Counted from the stretch's first letter, positions 53,209 to 63,982 are shown. The stretch is 64,000 bases of DNA from Granulosicoccus antarcticus IMCC3135 (GCF_002215215.1 NZ_CP018632.1:2662501-2726500); one strand, 5' to 3'. Numbers and translations: made by a program. Notes: a model not told the origin generated them from the sequence alone.

Positions 53209-55467
53209 ATGAAACTGCGTTCGCAGATGCTGTTGGCAGGTGTTCTCACTCTGGCTGTGCCTCTGGTTGGCTGGCAGAGTGTCAAGCAGTTATACAGCGC
53301 TTTGCAGCAGACCCGTATTGATGAACAGACGCTTAGAGTTGCCAATATGCGTCTGGCTTTTGCCGATATCTCCGATATTCGCTCTGCTCTGGATAGCGGT
53401 TGGGCTACATCAGTAGATAACGACTGGTATGCCGAGTCATCTGCGTATCCGATTTACATTGATGGCTATGACGATGACTGGCAAACACTGGTCAATACGC
53501 CATATCAATTCCCTGATGAGAATGGCGACTCCGACTCCGGAACAAGTGTGCGAGTGGCTCGGTACGAAGATAGTATGTATCTGTTTGTCACGGTCATTGA
53601 TGAGGAGCTAGTGCACCATCGTCCTCCGGTGTTGCTGATTGATGCAGGGGAGGGTGAGCAACCCGACAGAAAAACACGTCTGGTTAACGGTGATTCGATC
53701 GAGTTGCTGGTTGAATCCAGAACCGATAGCAAGGTTGATGGCGATTGGCAGCACGGATTGTTTCGAACCATAGCGCCTGGGCCTGTTGAAGCTGTGACAG
53801 CCTCGGACTCTGCCTATCAACCAGGAAGGTACACGCCTAGTGGAACGACTATTCTGAACTGGCAGGGTGCCTGGGTCGATACGAATGATGGGTTTCAGCT
53901 GGAGTTGATGCTGCCGTTGCCTGCGAGTGGTTCGCGCGTAGGCATCGCAGTGGTCGATGTGGATTTTCCGGGTGAAGCAAGAGTCCGCTGGACCGGTAGT
54001 GTCAGCCCTTCTGACATGGCTCGTGTTCACCGAAAGCGGGTTGATCCTTCCGAATTGGCTTTTGGATTGCTGTTTCACGACAGTGTGGTTGCCCGCAATA
54101 GAATGAAGGCCTGGACCATGCCGGGGGGGCGTGCACGATTGTTTGATGTACACGGTCGTCTGCTGGCGGATGTCAACAATCTATATGCACAGGAACTGAG
54201 CGAAGATGAGGCTCTGGCGGCAGCCCACAGTAGCGAGGGCCTGTGGGACGCTATTTTACTGAGAGTCTTTGCCTTTTTCGTCGCCGGTGACTTGCCGCTG
54301 TTGTCGGAGACTCGTAGTACGCCTGTCTCGCTGACTTTGAGTGAGGCGCGGCGTGCTTTGGTGCTTGCTGGTGCGCCGGTTACTTCGCGTTATGTGACAG
54401 ACGAGAACGATCGCGTTCTGGGTACGCTGGCGCCAATCGGTTCAGAGCCTCAGCGCGGTTATCTGCTGTTCGAGAGCAATGAGGAACACTCATCGGCCTA
54501 CGCAGGAAGTGAACTTGCACGTCTGTTCAGTCTGTTACTTCTGGTCAGTCTGATGGCCGGTTGTGGGCTGCTGATATTCGCTCTGGTGCTGTTCTCCCGA
54601 ATACGCAGTCTGTCACTTGAGGCGCAGCATGCGGTCAGTGCAGATGGTCGTGTACGCGGCTTGCCTGGCAGTGATGCACAGGATGAAATAGGCGATCTGT
54701 CCAGGAAACTGTCGACTCTGCTGGCTCGATCGGCTGCCTATACGCATTATCTGGAGGCCCTGTCCAGCCGACTGTCGCACGAGCTGAGAACGCCCTTGTC
54801 AGTCGTGCGAACCTCTATCGAGAATCTGGATCGTGACAAGCTGGATGAACAGTCACTCATGCTGATAGATCGCGCAAGTGGGGGGGCGGAACATCTGGGC
54901 TCAATCATCAAGGCATTGGTCGAGTCGACGCGTCTGGAGCAGACTGTGCAGTTGGCTGACATGCAGCGTATCAATCTGGCTCAGTGGATGTCAGGCTCAC
55001 TGACTCGCTATCAGCAGGTCTACCCGGATAAGCAGTTCCAGCTCAATCCGTCCATTGTGCCTGAGGTGTTTGTCACCGCATCCCCGGAGTTGTTGAGTCA
55101 GGCCTTTGACAAACTGGTGGATAATGCTGTTGGTTTTTCCGAATCAGGTGTGATTACTCTGAATTTGCGGGTCAAGCCGTTTGCAGGGGAGCCTGTAAGG
55201 GCACGTGGGGCCGCGCCAGGCTATGTGCAACTGCTGGTGGCTAATCAAGGCGCGCCGGTAACCGATACGGTTCTGGCTCAACTCTTTGAACCGATGTTCT
55301 CGGCGAGGGAGAACAGCGGCACCTCGCATTCCGACAGGCTTCATCTAGGATTAGGCCTTTATATTGTCAAGATGATAGCCGAAGCGCATGATGGAAATGT
55401 TCAGGCTTACAACGAGAATGGGCGGGTGCTGATTGGTATGCGTCTGCCACTAGTCGTGCCACAATAG
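53209..55467 (+). CDS. Sortase-system sensor histidine kinase with CBM9-like periplasmic domain
   Basis: 752 residues. N-terminal membrane helix (about 8-27), a large periplasmic region (about 30-440) with a beta-sandwich part starting at PIYIDGYDDDWQ (about 80-270) that looks like a family 9 carbohydrate-binding/DOMON-type fold, a second membrane helix (about 440-465), HAMP-like segment, H-box RLSHELRTPLS (H524) and an HATPase domain with GLGLYIVKMIAEAH. Matches the kinase type found with dedicated sortases. Three bases separate it from the ABC ATPase gene. Confidence 0.88.
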   Translation: MKLRSQMLLAGVLTLAVPLVGWQSVKQLYSALQQTRIDEQTLRVANMRLAFADISDIRSALDSGWATSVDNDWYAESSAYPIYIDGYDDDWQTLVNTPYQFPDENGDSDSGTSVRVARYEDSMYLFVTVIDEELVHHRPPVLLIDAGEGEQPDRKTRLVNGDSIELLVESRTDSKVDGDWQHGLFRTIAPGPVEAVTASDSAYQPGRYTPSGTTILNWQGAWVDTNDGFQLELMLPLPASGSRVGIAVVDVDFPGEARVRWTGSVSPSDMARVHRKRVDPSELAFGLLFHDSVVARNRMKAWTMPGGRARLFDVHGRLLADVNNLYAQELSEDEALAAAHSSEGLWDAILLRVFAFFVAGDLPLLSETRSTPVSLTLSEARRALVLAGAPVTSRYVTDENDRVLGTLAPIGSEPQRGYLLFESNEEHSSAYAGSELARLFSLLLLVSLMAGCGLLIFALVLFSRIRSLSLEAQHAVSADGRVRGLPGSDAQDEIGDLSRKLSTLLARSAAYTHYLEALSSRLSHELRTPLSVVRTSIENLDRDKLDEQSLMLIDRASGGAEHLGSIIKALVESTRLEQTVQLADMQRINLAQWMSGSLTRYQQVYPDKQFQLNPSIVPEVFVTASPELLSQAFDKLVDNAVGFSESGVITLNLRVKPFAGEPVRARGAAPGYVQLLVANQGAPVTDTVLAQLFEPMFSARENSGTSHSDRLHLGLGLYIVKMIAEAHDGNVQAYNENGRVLIGMRLPLVVPQ

Positions 55468-55470
55468 CGT

Positions 55471-56436
55471 ATGAAGCAAAGTAACGATTCTGATATGGGA
55501 AAACCGCCCATCATTTCCATTCGCGGCCTGACTAAAACCTACAAAGGCGGTCATCAGGCACTCAAGGGTATTGACCTTGAAATTCGGGAAGGAGAAATTT
55601 TAGCGTTGCTGGGCCCTAATGGGGCCGGCAAAACGACATTGATATCTACCATTTGCGGATTGGTCACGCCAACGTCCGGAACGGTCAGTGTCGGTGGCAA
55701 GGATATAATCAAAGACTATCGTGCAACTCGCTCTCTGATTGGTCTTGTGCCGCAAGAACTGACCCTGGGAGCATTTGATGTTGTCATCGATACGATACGC
55801 TTCAGCCGAGGGTTGTTCGGCATGAAGCCTGACGAGCGTTATCTGGACAGTCTGCTGGCTGACCTGTCATTGCTGGACAAGAAGCAGTCCATGGTCAGTC
55901 GTCTATCGGGAGGTATGAAGCGTCGGGTGCTTATCGCCAAAGCTCTGGCCCACCAGCCGCGAGTGCTTTTTCTGGACGAACCGACGGCTGGCGTGGATGT
56001 CGAATTGCGCAAGGATATGTGGAAGCTGGTCGAAAAATTACGCCAGGAGGGCGTGACCATCATTCTCACCACACACTACATCGAGGAGGCTGAAGAGATC
56101 GCCGATCGAGTCGGTGTCATCAGTGATGGCAGATTGCTGGTGATTGATGAAAAGGACAATCTCATGAATTCGCTCGGCCAGAAGCAGTTGATGGTCGATC
56201 TCAAGACGCCAATCAGTGCCTTGCCCGACTCTCTGAAGGACTTCGACCTGCTCTTGTCCGATGATGGGCAAAGACTGACTTATACCTTCGATGCCAAAGG
56301 CGAACGAACGGGGATCACCGCTTTGTTGCATGCGGTGAGTGAAGCGGGTCTGGGGTTGAAGGATCTGAATACTTCGCAAAGCTCCTTGGAAGACATTTTC
56401 GTCAATCTGGTGCATAACGAAGGGAGGCAGAAATGA
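55471..56436 (+). CDS. ABC transporter ATP-binding protein (YadG-like)
   Basis: 321 residues with Walker [11 protein letters not shown]-loop VPQEL, signature [15 protein letters not shown], Walker [13 protein letters not shown] and switch histidine [10 protein letters not shown]. It belongs to the DrrA/YadG exporter group and pairs with the next gene. Start at 55471 follows the kinase stop closely; a second ATG at 55495 is possible. Its coupling to the sortase-system kinase suggests an export step linked to that system, which is inference. Confidence 0.9.
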   Translation: MKQSNDSDMGKPPIISIRGLTKTYKGGHQALKGIDLEIREGEILALLGPNGAGKTTLISTICGLVTPTSGTVSVGGKDIIKDYRATRSLIGLVPQELTLGAFDVVIDTIRFSRGLFGMKPDERYLDSLLADLSLLDKKQSMVSRLSGGMKRRVLIAKALAHQPRVLFLDEPTAGVDVELRKDMWKLVEKLRQEGVTIILTTHYIEEAEEIADRVGVISDGRLLVIDEKDNLMNSLGQKQLMVDLKTPISALPDSLKDFDLLLSDDGQRLTYTFDAKGERTGITALLHAVSEAGLGLKDLNTSQSSLEDIFVNLVHNEGRQK

Positions 56437-57200
56437 GCATGAACGTACAGGCCATCAAAGCCATCTATTTCAATGAAATGGCGCGCACTCGCAAGACTCT
56501 CATGCAGAGTATCGCCTCGCCAGTCATCTCGACAGTCCTGTATTTCGTGGTCTTCGGCTCGGCTATCGGTTCGCGTATCGAGTCGGTTGAAGGCGTCAGT
56601 TACGGCTCGTTTATCGTCCCGGGTCTGATCATGCTGTCGCTGTTGACACAGAGTATTTCAAACGCTTCGTTCGGTATCTTTTTTCCGAAGTTTACAGGCA
56701 CCGTGTACGAGATCATGTCGGCGCCAATCTCCTTTTTCGAAGTGCTGGTCGGCTACGTCGGGGCGGCTGCAACCAAGTCCCTGATCATCGGGGTCATCAT
56801 TCTGGCAACGGCTTCATTCTTCGTCGACCTGCATATTGCTCATCCTGTCTGGATGGTTTTTTTCCTGCTGATGACCTGCGTGGCCTTCAGTCTGTTCGGC
56901 TTCATTATCGGACTCTGGGCAGATAACTTCGAGAAACTACAACTCATTCCCTTGCTGGTCATTACACCACTGGTTTTTCTGGGAGGTAGCTTTTACTCTG
57001 TCAGCATGTTGCCGGAGTTCTGGCAAAAGGTGACGTTGCTTAACCCTGTTCTATATCTGGTGAGTGGGTTTCGCTGGAGTTTCTTCGAAGTCTCAGATGT
57101 CAGCGTAACGCTTAGTCTACTGATGATTACAGGCTTCCTGCTAGCCTGCCTGTTGATTGTATGGGCCATGTTCAAGACGGGCTACAAGTTGAAGCAATAG
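56433..57200 (+). CDS. ABC-2 type permease (YadH-like)
   Basis: 255 residues with six predicted membrane helices of the ABC-2 fold; [30 protein letters not shown] and [17 protein letters not shown] are characteristic of the YadH branch. The 4-bp ATGA overlap with the ATPase gene couples them. The substrate of the YadGH type is unknown. Confidence 0.9.
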   Translation: MSMNVQAIKAIYFNEMARTRKTLMQSIASPVISTVLYFVVFGSAIGSRIESVEGVSYGSFIVPGLIMLSLLTQSISNASFGIFFPKFTGTVYEIMSAPISFFEVLVGYVGAAATKSLIIGVIILATASFFVDLHIAHPVWMVFFLLMTCVAFSLFGFIIGLWADNFEKLQLIPLLVITPLVFLGGSFYSVSMLPEFWQKVTLLNPVLYLVSGFRWSFFEVSDVSVTLSLLMITGFLLACLLIVWAMFKTGYKLKQ

Positions 57201-57209
57201 CCCTCTTGA

Positions 57210-57488
57210 TCATGCGTTTCTCAGGCTGTCGATCGATGCATCGAGCTTTGACAGAGACTCATCGATACGGAATAGGCAGTGATTCATTTCTGTATCGATC
57301 TGTTCCTTCAAGCCCTGCAGGACTTCCGGGCTGGTCTCGTCCGGTAGCGCTGCCAATAGCGCAAGGGCTGATTCACGAGCCAAACGCAGTTCTGATGTAA
57401 AGCCTCTAGCCGTCAGCATAGGGCCGGTGAGGTCATGAAGTGTTGTCGACAGGCGGGATTCATGGAGCGCATTTTTAGAGTTTGGCAT
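57210..57488 (-). CDS. Small helical protein of a phosphorelay cluster
   Basis: 92 residues, wholly alpha-helical by composition, with no recognised domain. It has TLHDLTGPMLTARGFTSEL (about 16-34), which resembles the dimerisation helix of histidine kinases including an H-D-L-T-x-P type motif, but no ATPase domain follows. It lies 27 bp after the single-receiver gene on the same strand, so it may be a partner or phosphotransfer-like protein of this cluster. Confidence 0.65.
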   Translation of the reverse strand: MPNSKNALHESRLSTTLHDLTGPMLTARGFTSELRLARESALALLAALPDETSPEVLQGLKEQIDTEMNHCLFRIDESLSKLDASIDSLRNA

Positions 57489-57515
57489 GACATTCTCAAT
57501 CGTGGTTTAGTTGAA

Positions 57516-57875
57516 TCAGGCGCACGCTTCCATTGTGTCCTGCAACTGCTGAGCATCAAACGGCTTCTGCAGGAAGAAGGAGTTAGCCAGGGCGTTTGCC
57601 CGTTCTTCCAGTTCGGATCGTTCGCTGGCAGTAATGAAAATGATGGGAATCGTCATGGTAGCCGGATGGTTGCGAAGTCGATCTGCAACCATGAACCCAT
57701 CACCTCCTGGCAAGTTGATATCCAGAAGTATTACGTCGGGCTTACACTTGACTGCTTCATCCATCGCCCTGATAGCATCGCCGACGCTGTGAACAACGAA
57801 GTTCATATGTCCCAGGCGAAGTCTCAATGCCAGACTGAGTTTTACATCGTCTTCAATTAATAGTACGGTTTTCAT
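57516..57875 (-). CDS. Single-domain response regulator
   Basis: 119 residues, one receiver domain with acid pocket LLIEDDVKLS, phospho-acceptor in DVILLDINLPGG and the conserved lysine in FFLQKPFD. There is no output domain, so it acts by binding a partner or as a phosphorelay step. It overlaps the preceding kinase gene by 4 bp, which marks that kinase as its likely partner. Confidence 0.9.
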   Translation of the reverse strand: MKTVLLIEDDVKLSLALRLRLGHMNFVVHSVGDAIRAMDEAVKCKPDVILLDINLPGGDGFMVADRLRNHPATMTIPIIFITASERSELEERANALANSFFLQKPFDAQQLQDTMEACA

Positions 57876-59224
57876 GCTGCTTCTGCCTCATTCAGTAGGG
57901 CTTCTGTCTTGAATTGTGGGAGGTTGAAAAAGAACTGACTGCCAACCCCTAGTTTGCTTTCAACGTGCAATGCGCAGTCGTGAAGTCTCAATAGTTCACT
58001 ACAGATACTCAGGCCAAGCCCCAGGCCCGTTTGTGAGGCGTCGGTGTTGCTGCTGTCGACTTGATAGAGACGTTCAAATATATGTTCCAGATTTTCTTCC
58101 GATATTCCGCGGCCGGTATCGGCAACAATCACCTGGACCGCTTGCTCACTTTCCACGTTCTCGATGCTCAGAGTAATCGTGCCGCCTGTATCCGTGAATC
58201 GCACGGCATTGGTCAGCAAGTTGCTGATGACCTGGACGATACGATCGGTATCGCAATGAATCGTCAGCGTCGGATCGATGTCCGAGACATGCAGATCGAT
58301 GCCCTTGTCTCGAAGGCTTTCCGAGACACTGGCAACACAGCGACTGATGATGTTCTGGACGAGAATACTCTGCAGGTTCAGTTTCACTTTGCCGCTGTCC
58401 ATCCGGGTTAGCTGTAGCAAATCGGTAAACTGGTGTTTGATGTGATCACAGCTTTCCATGGCATAGTTCAGCAATTCCTTTTGCTCATCCTTGATTTCAC
58501 CGGCCGCACCATCTTTTACCAAGGAGATGAACTCTCGGGCAGCGGCCAATGGGGTTTTTACTTCATGTGAAAGCGTGTGATAGAAGTTGAGAATCTCGCG
58601 TCGATTTGACTCGAGTTGACGGTTGGCGCTTTCCAGCAACTCGTTTGCTTGTTCAAGTGCGAAGCTACGCTGTTTTACCGATGTTTCCAGTCGCGACTTT
58701 TCCACAGCGTGTACGACGGCTCGGCGCACTGACTGGGTTGTCACGTCGCGCTTGGCTATGAAGTCCTCTGCACCTGCCCGGATAGCTTGTGTCGCTGCAT
58801 GCTGACCGCCGTCTGCGGTAACAATAATGGTAGGCGGAGGAATGCGGTCCTGATATTGCATCTGCTCGATGTATTCATTGAGCAAGTCAATGATATCTGT
58901 ACCGCTTCCGTCAGGCAGCTTGTAGTCCACCAGCAGGCAGTCATACTCGTGGGTTTTACACTTGTAGAAGGCATCTGTGATATTGGCGGCGAGGTCGACC
59001 TTGAAATCGACCACGTTGGACCGGTTCAGCAAACGACTGCACAGGTCCAGATAGCTAGGGTCATCATCAACCATCAGCAGTTTGATGATATCCCGACCGT
59101 CACTACTCTTGCTATTAGGGGGAAGATACGCCGCTTTCATGCGTGTGGTGGGTGTCTCGTCGATGTTACTTACTACTAGTGGCACCTCCCTGTATTCATT
59201 GATAGGCAACGACGACCCAGCCAC
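57872..59224 (-). CDS. Receiver-histidine kinase hybrid
   Basis: 450 residues, cytoplasmic. An N-terminal receiver (about 45-165, LLMVDDDPSY, phospho-acceptor in CLLVDYKLPDG) is followed by a coiled-coil linker, an H-box HTLSHEVKTPLAAA (about 225) and an HATPase domain with ADTGRGIS and TGLGLGLSICSEL. No membrane segment. The receiver-first order means it can be controlled by another kinase. It lies directly upstream of a single receiver and a small helical protein, with no DNA-binding output gene nearby. Confidence 0.88.
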   Translation of the reverse strand: MAGSSLPINEYREVPLVVSNIDETPTTRMKAAYLPPNSKSSDGRDIIKLLMVDDDPSYLDLCSRLLNRSNVVDFKVDLAANITDAFYKCKTHEYDCLLVDYKLPDGSGTDIIDLLNEYIEQMQYQDRIPPPTIIVTADGGQHAATQAIRAGAEDFIAKRDVTTQSVRRAVVHAVEKSRLETSVKQRSFALEQANELLESANRQLESNRREILNFYHTLSHEVKTPLAAAREFISLVKDGAAGEIKDEQKELLNYAMESCDHIKHQFTDLLQLTRMDSGKVKLNLQSILVQNIISRCVASVSESLRDKGIDLHVSDIDPTLTIHCDTDRIVQVISNLLTNAVRFTDTGGTITLSIENVESEQAVQVIVADTGRGISEENLEHIFERLYQVDSSNTDASQTGLGLGLSICSELLRLHDCALHVESKLGVGSQFFFNLPQFKTEALLNEAEAA

Positions 59225-59364
59225 TCCCAGTTCGGAGGCAGTGCACAGAAACTAACGGTTATGTGCCCGATTTGCCAAACACGTACCCTATTGGATCAAG
59301 GTTCAGTGCTCGACTGTTAGCGAGCCGGGCAATTCTGGCGTCCATTCTATTGTTGGACGAGCAC

Positions 59365-60030
59365 TTACTCGGGTAGGTGCCAAGTGTGCCACTGGGCCAG
59401 GGTGCCGTTGACGAATACCGATTGTTCGATAATGATGCTCTCACTGCTGATGAAGGCATCTATATGCGTCTCTTCCAGATAGGAGCCTATCGGTGTGGCC
59501 TGTCTATGTCGGAGTGTGCTGACGAGCCTGTCGTCTGAGGACTGCAACAGCTTGTCTGCACGGATAGGGATTGTGACGGTTTCACGCCGCAGACGTTTTT
59601 GTTGTTCATCGTATTCGAATGCTGTGACGAGGATCTCGCTATCCGGGCTTGAGAGATCTGATCGACGGACGGTGATGTCCTCTAGCAAGACATTGCTCGC
59701 TTGCGCCTGGAGCTGGCCCACATTGGCGGTGCAATTGACTCTCTGGCCCCAGCCATCTTTGAATCGCTGCGTACTCAGGCGCGACAGGAGTTTGTTCTGC
59801 TCGATATCGGTAGAGGAGGTGAGGCCAGGCTCGTGGGTCTCGTCAAGATCAAAGTAGGCATCGCCGAGAGCGACAAACAGCGGGGAATGAGTCCCACATT
59901 GCTGTTGATCCGTCAGTATGAGACTGGGATCGTTCGACATTGCCTGGGCGGCCTGGACGTCTGTCAATAGAAATGCGACGGCCATCAGGCTCGTTACGAT
60001 GGTCCGGATCTGCACGTATTTTATACTCAT
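59365..60030 (-). CDS. Exported protein of unknown function
   Basis: 221 residues with a signal peptide (about 1-30, cleavage near AQA-MSN). The mature part is beta-rich with two cysteines (QQCGTHSP and VNCTANV) likely to form one disulfide. I do not recognise a family. It is monocistronic: 140 bp before the kinase gene and about 90 bp after ureG's 3' end, on the same strand as the urease genes but outside their tight packing. Confidence 0.7.
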   Translation of the reverse strand: MSIKYVQIRTIVTSLMAVAFLLTDVQAAQAMSNDPSLILTDQQQCGTHSPLFVALGDAYFDLDETHEPGLTSSTDIEQNKLLSRLSTQRFKDGWGQRVNCTANVGQLQAQASNVLLEDITVRRSDLSSPDSEILVTAFEYDEQQKRLRRETVTIPIRADKLLQSSDDRLVSTLRHRQATPIGSYLEETHIDAFISSESIIIEQSVFVNGTLAQWHTWHLPE

Positions 60031-60117
60031 GTTGGAATCTCCCTATCCGCACTTTACTTGAGCGTTCTGGGTCGGGTAGTGAGTATTCCTCGAGTTTGTG
60101 AGACAGTCGGAATGTCT

Positions 60118-60759
60118 TCAGAGGCCTCCCTGCTTGCGAATAAAAGCCACGATCTCGGCAACGCCCTGACTGCGCTTCATATCTGTGAACACGGTAGGTC
60201 TTTGAGCCCGGGCGGTTGCTGCATCACGTTCCATGGTTGGCAAGTCGGCTTCTACATGCACCGCCAGATCGGTCTTGTTGACAATCAACAGATCTGAGCG
60301 GGTGATGGCAGGGCCGCCTTTGCGAGGAATATCCTCTCCCTGACAAACCGATATGACGTAGAGAGACAGGTCGGCAAGCTCTGGAGAGAAAGTAGCTGCC
60401 AGATTGTCACCGCCTGACTCGATGAAGATGATGTCCAGATCAGGAATGCGCTCGTTCAGTGAGGCGATGGCTCGCAGGTTGATCGAAGCATCTTCTCTTA
60501 TTGCTGTGTGTGGACAACCACCAGTTTCCACGCCAACAATGCGATCACTACTAAGTGCCTGCATTCGCACCAGAGCTTCGGCATCTTCGCGTGTGTAGAT
60601 GTCATTCGTGACAACGGCAATGGAGTAATCATCTCGCATGGCCTTGCACAGTTCGGCCACCAGGCTGGTTTTGCCAGAACCGACAGGGCCGCCGATACCC
60701 ACTCTCAACGGAGCTCTGCTGCCCGTCTCAGGCAAGGATTCACTATTCAGGTTTGACAT
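60118..60759 (-). CDS. ureG: Urease accessory GTPase UreG
   Basis: GTPase that delivers nickel to apo-urease with UreF, UreD and UreE. The 213-residue product has the P-loop [12 protein letters not shown], the metal-binding CPH in [32 protein letters not shown] and the NKTDL specificity motif. It overlaps ureF by 13 bp. Confidence 0.97.
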   Translation of the reverse strand: MSNLNSESLPETGSRAPLRVGIGGPVGSGKTSLVAELCKAMRDDYSIAVVTNDIYTREDAEALVRMQALSSDRIVGVETGGCPHTAIREDASINLRAIASLNERIPDLDIIFIESGGDNLAATFSPELADLSLYVISVCQGEDIPRKGGPAITRSDLLIVNKTDLAVHVEADLPTMERDAATARAQRPTVFTDMKRSQGVAEIVAFIRKQGGL

Positions 60760-61454
60760 ACACGGCCGGTGAGTTGTTCATGTTGCAGGGAGGCCAGATC
60801 GGCCAGCAGGGTACAGCTACCCAGATCATCAAGCGATGCAAGAGTAGCTCGCTCGGCAATAGTCACGATCTGTGGTTCCAATGTGGCAATTGTCTGCAGG
60901 CAGCTGGTCTGCCCCAGAGGGACCAGTCGAGTTGCAATCCATGCAAGATTGCTTGTCATGGATTGCAGGGCTGAGGCAATCAGTATGGTTGGCGGAATAC
61001 GGTGCGCAGCACCCAGGGCACCGATTACGACGGGCAGGGCCAGTTCAGGGCCCATTGCCTGCCAGGGGATCTGTTCGAACGTGCCCCATACGGAGGAGGA
61101 CTGGAGAAAGGCTGCGGCTAGCCGGCTTGTTTCCAGGTAGCGCTCTGAGCCTGCCTGTAACGCCAGTGCCAGATCGTTTAATTCGCACAGTCTGGTTGCA
61201 GCTTCAGGATCATTATCCAGAAGCTGGCGGGTGATGCTGTGAGCATTGGCCATGATGATGGAGTCATTCCAGCCACTACCCTGGCTGGCTATGTCCAGAA
61301 TCCATGCCAGACAACTTTCACTATCATCTATCCGATCGTCCTGAATGGCGGTTTCCAGGCCATGACTGCAGCTGTAAGCGCCGATGGGGAAGGCTGCTGA
61401 CATCCAGCTTTGCAGCATCAAGTGCTGCTTCAGAGACAGGGCTTCGATCATCAA
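60747..61454 (-). CDS. ureF: Urease accessory protein UreF
   Basis: GTPase-modulating chaperone of the urease maturation complex. The 235-residue all-helical product has the family signatures [20 protein letters not shown] and a middle [12 protein letters not shown] region. It starts immediately after the ureE stop (no spacer) and overlaps ureG by 13 bp. Confidence 0.94.
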   Translation of the reverse strand: MMIEALSLKQHLMLQSWMSAAFPIGAYSCSHGLETAIQDDRIDDSESCLAWILDIASQGSGWNDSIIMANAHSITRQLLDNDPEAATRLCELNDLALALQAGSERYLETSRLAAAFLQSSSVWGTFEQIPWQAMGPELALPVVIGALGAAHRIPPTILIASALQSMTSNLAWIATRLVPLGQTSCLQTIATLEPQIVTIAERATLASLDDLGSCTLLADLASLQHEQLTGRVCQT

Positions 61455-61949
61455 TCAGTGCGAGTGGTCGTGATGAGTGTGTGCAGCCTTGTGTTCCTGA
61501 TCATAAGCACCTCCGATCGGGTTGAAGCCTGACTCTATATCTTTCACACTGGCGCCCAGTTCCTCCAGCATATTACGAATGACCGGATCTTTGCGGATCA
61601 GGAAATGATCATGATGGATCTGGGTCGCCAGATGCCGGTTGCCCACATGCCAGGCCAGATTCAGCAGGTGCACGTGATCTGTACCACTGACGATATACAG
61701 GGGTTCAGGTTTGGCGATTACACGAATTGCGCGACCATCGCTCAGCCTCAAGACATCATCTTCACGCAACAGGGTCGGTGTAGCAAGTTCCAGCAGAAAC
61801 TCTATGCCATTGTCCGAGACCATGGCCAGACGCCGGCGATGCCGATCTGTTTCATCAAGTGTGATGGTGTCTGTCGGTTCTAGCGCTGCAGCCGAATCCG
61901 CATTTTGAGATGACCCGCGTTCGACAGTATGACAATGTGGTGTGTTCAT
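61455..61949 (-). CDS. ureE: Urease accessory nickel metallochaperone UreE
   Basis: Nickel carrier of 164 residues. It has the N-terminal peptide-binding domain with RRRLAMVSDNGIEFLLEL and the metal-binding HLAWHVGNRHL-type segment (LLNLAWHVGNRHLATQ), followed by a short histidine-rich tail (HKAAHTHHDHSH) that binds additional nickel. It lies 15 bp after ureC. Confidence 0.95.
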   Translation of the reverse strand: MNTPHCHTVERGSSQNADSAAALEPTDTITLDETDRHRRRLAMVSDNGIEFLLELATPTLLREDDVLRLSDGRAIRVIAKPEPLYIVSGTDHVHLLNLAWHVGNRHLATQIHHDHFLIRKDPVIRNMLEELGASVKDIESGFNPIGGAYDQEHKAAHTHHDHSH

Positions 61950-61964
61950 GGGGCTTGAAAAAGG

Positions 61965-63677
61965 CTAGTAGAGAAAATAACGTTGAGCCATTGGTAGTTC
62001 GGTGGCTGGTTCGCAGGTCAGTAACTCTCCATCCGCCCTGACATCATAGGTTTCTGGATCAACTTCGATTCTCGGAGTTGCATTGTTCAGAAGCATGCTG
62101 GCTTTGCTTATGCCACCACGGGTATTACGTACGGCAAGCATCTGTTTATCAACGCCGAGTGTTTCACGCAAGGCATTGTCGATGGCTGCCTGCGATACAA
62201 ATGTTACGGAGCTGTGAGTCAGTGCCTTGCCAAACGTGCCGAACATGGGGCGGTAGTGCACGGGCTGCGGTGTCGTAATGGAGGCGTTCGGGTCACCCAT
62301 CGGAGCTGAGGCGATGGTGCCGCCCAGCATGACCAGTTCTGGCTTGACCCCGAAAAATGCCGGGTGCCACAGAACCAGGTCGGCCCGTTTGCCCACTTCA
62401 ATCGAACCGATGTCGGTGCTGATACCGTGAGCGATGGCAGGGTTGATGGTGTATTTGGCGATATAACGTTTGACCCGGAAGTTGTCATTGTCGCCGGTCT
62501 CTTGTGGCAAGGGACCACGTTGCTTTTTCATCTTGTCGGCTGTCTGCCACGTACGAATCAGTACCTCGCCGACGCGACCCATGGCCTGGCTGTCAGAGGC
62601 AATGATGGAGAAAGCGCCCATGTCGTGCAGTATGTCTTCTGCGGCTATGGTCTCCTTGCGTATGCGACTTTCTGCGAAAGCGATGTCTTCGGGAATATTG
62701 CTATCAAGATGATGGCAGACCATCAACATGTCCAGATGTTCGTCAATGGTATTGACGGTATAGGGGCGTGTCGGGTTGGTGGATGAGGGCAGGAAGTTGG
62801 GCAGTGCACAGACAGAGATGATGTCGGGAGCATGTCCACCGCCGGCGCCTTCGGTGTGAAAGGCGTGGATGGTGCGGCCTGCTACAGCGTCGATAGTGCT
62901 TTCCACAAATCCGCTTTCGTTCAGCGTATCAGTATGGATCATGACCTGTACATCCATCTGGTCTGCAACGTTCAGACAGCAATCGATGGCCGCAGGTGTC
63001 GTACCCCAGTCCTCATGCAGTTTGAGGGCTGCCGCACCTGCCAGGACCATTTCTTCGAGCGCTTGCGGCTGGGATGCGTTGCCCTTGCCGGCGAAGGCCA
63101 GGTTCATCGGCAGGCCGTCTGCTGCCTGAATCATGCGTGCAAGATGCCAGGGGCCCGGTGTACACGTTGTCGCCAGTGTTCCATGAGCCGGGCCTGTGCC
63201 ACCGCCCAGCATGGTGGTGACTCCGGAATTCAGTGATTCATCAATCTGCTGAGGGCAGATGAAATGAATATGACTGTCGAACCCACCAGCGGTGAGTATC
63301 CGTCCTTCTGCGGCTATAGCTTCTGTACCGGGGCCAATGACGATATTGACACCGCTCTGTGTATCAGGATTGCCAGCCTTGCCGATCGCACAGATCCGAC
63401 CATCGAGCAGGCCAACGTCGGCTTTGTAGATGCCGGTGTGGTCGACGATCAATGCATTGGTAATGACGGTATCAACGGCGCCTTGTTGGCGTGATCGCTG
63501 CGATTGGCCCATGCCATCTCGGATGACCTTGCCACCGCCGAATTTGACCTCTTCGCCGTAGGTGCACAGATCACGTTCTACTTCGATGAAGAGCTCGGTA
63601 TCGGCCAGGCGAACCTTGTCGCCGGTGGTCGGACCATACATGTTGGCATAAGCCTGCCGGCTGATAGTCGTAGCCAT
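61965..63677 (-). CDS. ureC: Urease alpha subunit (catalytic)
   Basis: Nickel enzyme hydrolysing urea to ammonia and carbamate. The 570-residue product has the metal ligand set: HIHFICPQQ, the carbamylated lysine in [38 protein letters not shown] and the active-site flap [17 protein letters not shown] with its mobile cysteine and histidine. Length is standard. The start shares one base with the ureB stop. Confidence 0.98.
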   Translation of the reverse strand: MATTISRQAYANMYGPTTGDKVRLADTELFIEVERDLCTYGEEVKFGGGKVIRDGMGQSQRSRQQGAVDTVITNALIVDHTGIYKADVGLLDGRICAIGKAGNPDTQSGVNIVIGPGTEAIAAEGRILTAGGFDSHIHFICPQQIDESLNSGVTTMLGGGTGPAHGTLATTCTPGPWHLARMIQAADGLPMNLAFAGKGNASQPQALEEMVLAGAAALKLHEDWGTTPAAIDCCLNVADQMDVQVMIHTDTLNESGFVESTIDAVAGRTIHAFHTEGAGGGHAPDIISVCALPNFLPSSTNPTRPYTVNTIDEHLDMLMVCHHLDSNIPEDIAFAESRIRKETIAAEDILHDMGAFSIIASDSQAMGRVGEVLIRTWQTADKMKKQRGPLPQETGDNDNFRVKRYIAKYTINPAIAHGISTDIGSIEVGKRADLVLWHPAFFGVKPELVMLGGTIASAPMGDPNASITTPQPVHYRPMFGTFGKALTHSSVTFVSQAAIDNALRETLGVDKQMLAVRNTRGGISKASMLLNNATPRIEVDPETYDVRADGELLTCEPATELPMAQRYFLY

Positions 63678-63982
63678 TACAGATCTCCCATGACGGCCTG
63701 GCGGAAACCGATTATTTTTCGGGCACCGCCGATGGCAACCAGTTTTACTTCGCGTTGTTGTCCGGGCTCGAAACGTACGGCTGTACCCGCAGCAATATCG
63801 AGCCTGAAGCCGCGTGCCGCATCGCGGTCGAAGGCGAGGCCGGGATTGGCTTCTGCAAAGTGATAGTGACTCCCTACCTGGATTGGTCGATCGCCGGTGT
63901 TCGCCACTTCGAGCGTCAGGCTCTGCATTCCATCATTTAGAGTAAGCGTACCGTCGCCTGTGATTATTTCGCCTGGAATCAT
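63677..63982 (-). CDS. ureB: Urease beta subunit
   Basis: Small structural urease subunit, 101 residues: [18 protein letters not shown] at the start, the conserved [20 protein letters not shown] and [12 protein letters not shown]. It shares one base with ureC. The last 18 bases of the window are upstream of its start; a minus-strand TAA at 63988-63990 could be the stop of ureA, which is expected next, but too little is present to claim it. Confidence 0.97.
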   Translation of the reverse strand: MIPGEIITGDGTLTLNDGMQSLTLEVANTGDRPIQVGSHYHFAEANPGLAFDRDAARGFRLDIAAGTAVRFEPGQQREVKLVAIGGARKIIGFRQAVMGDL

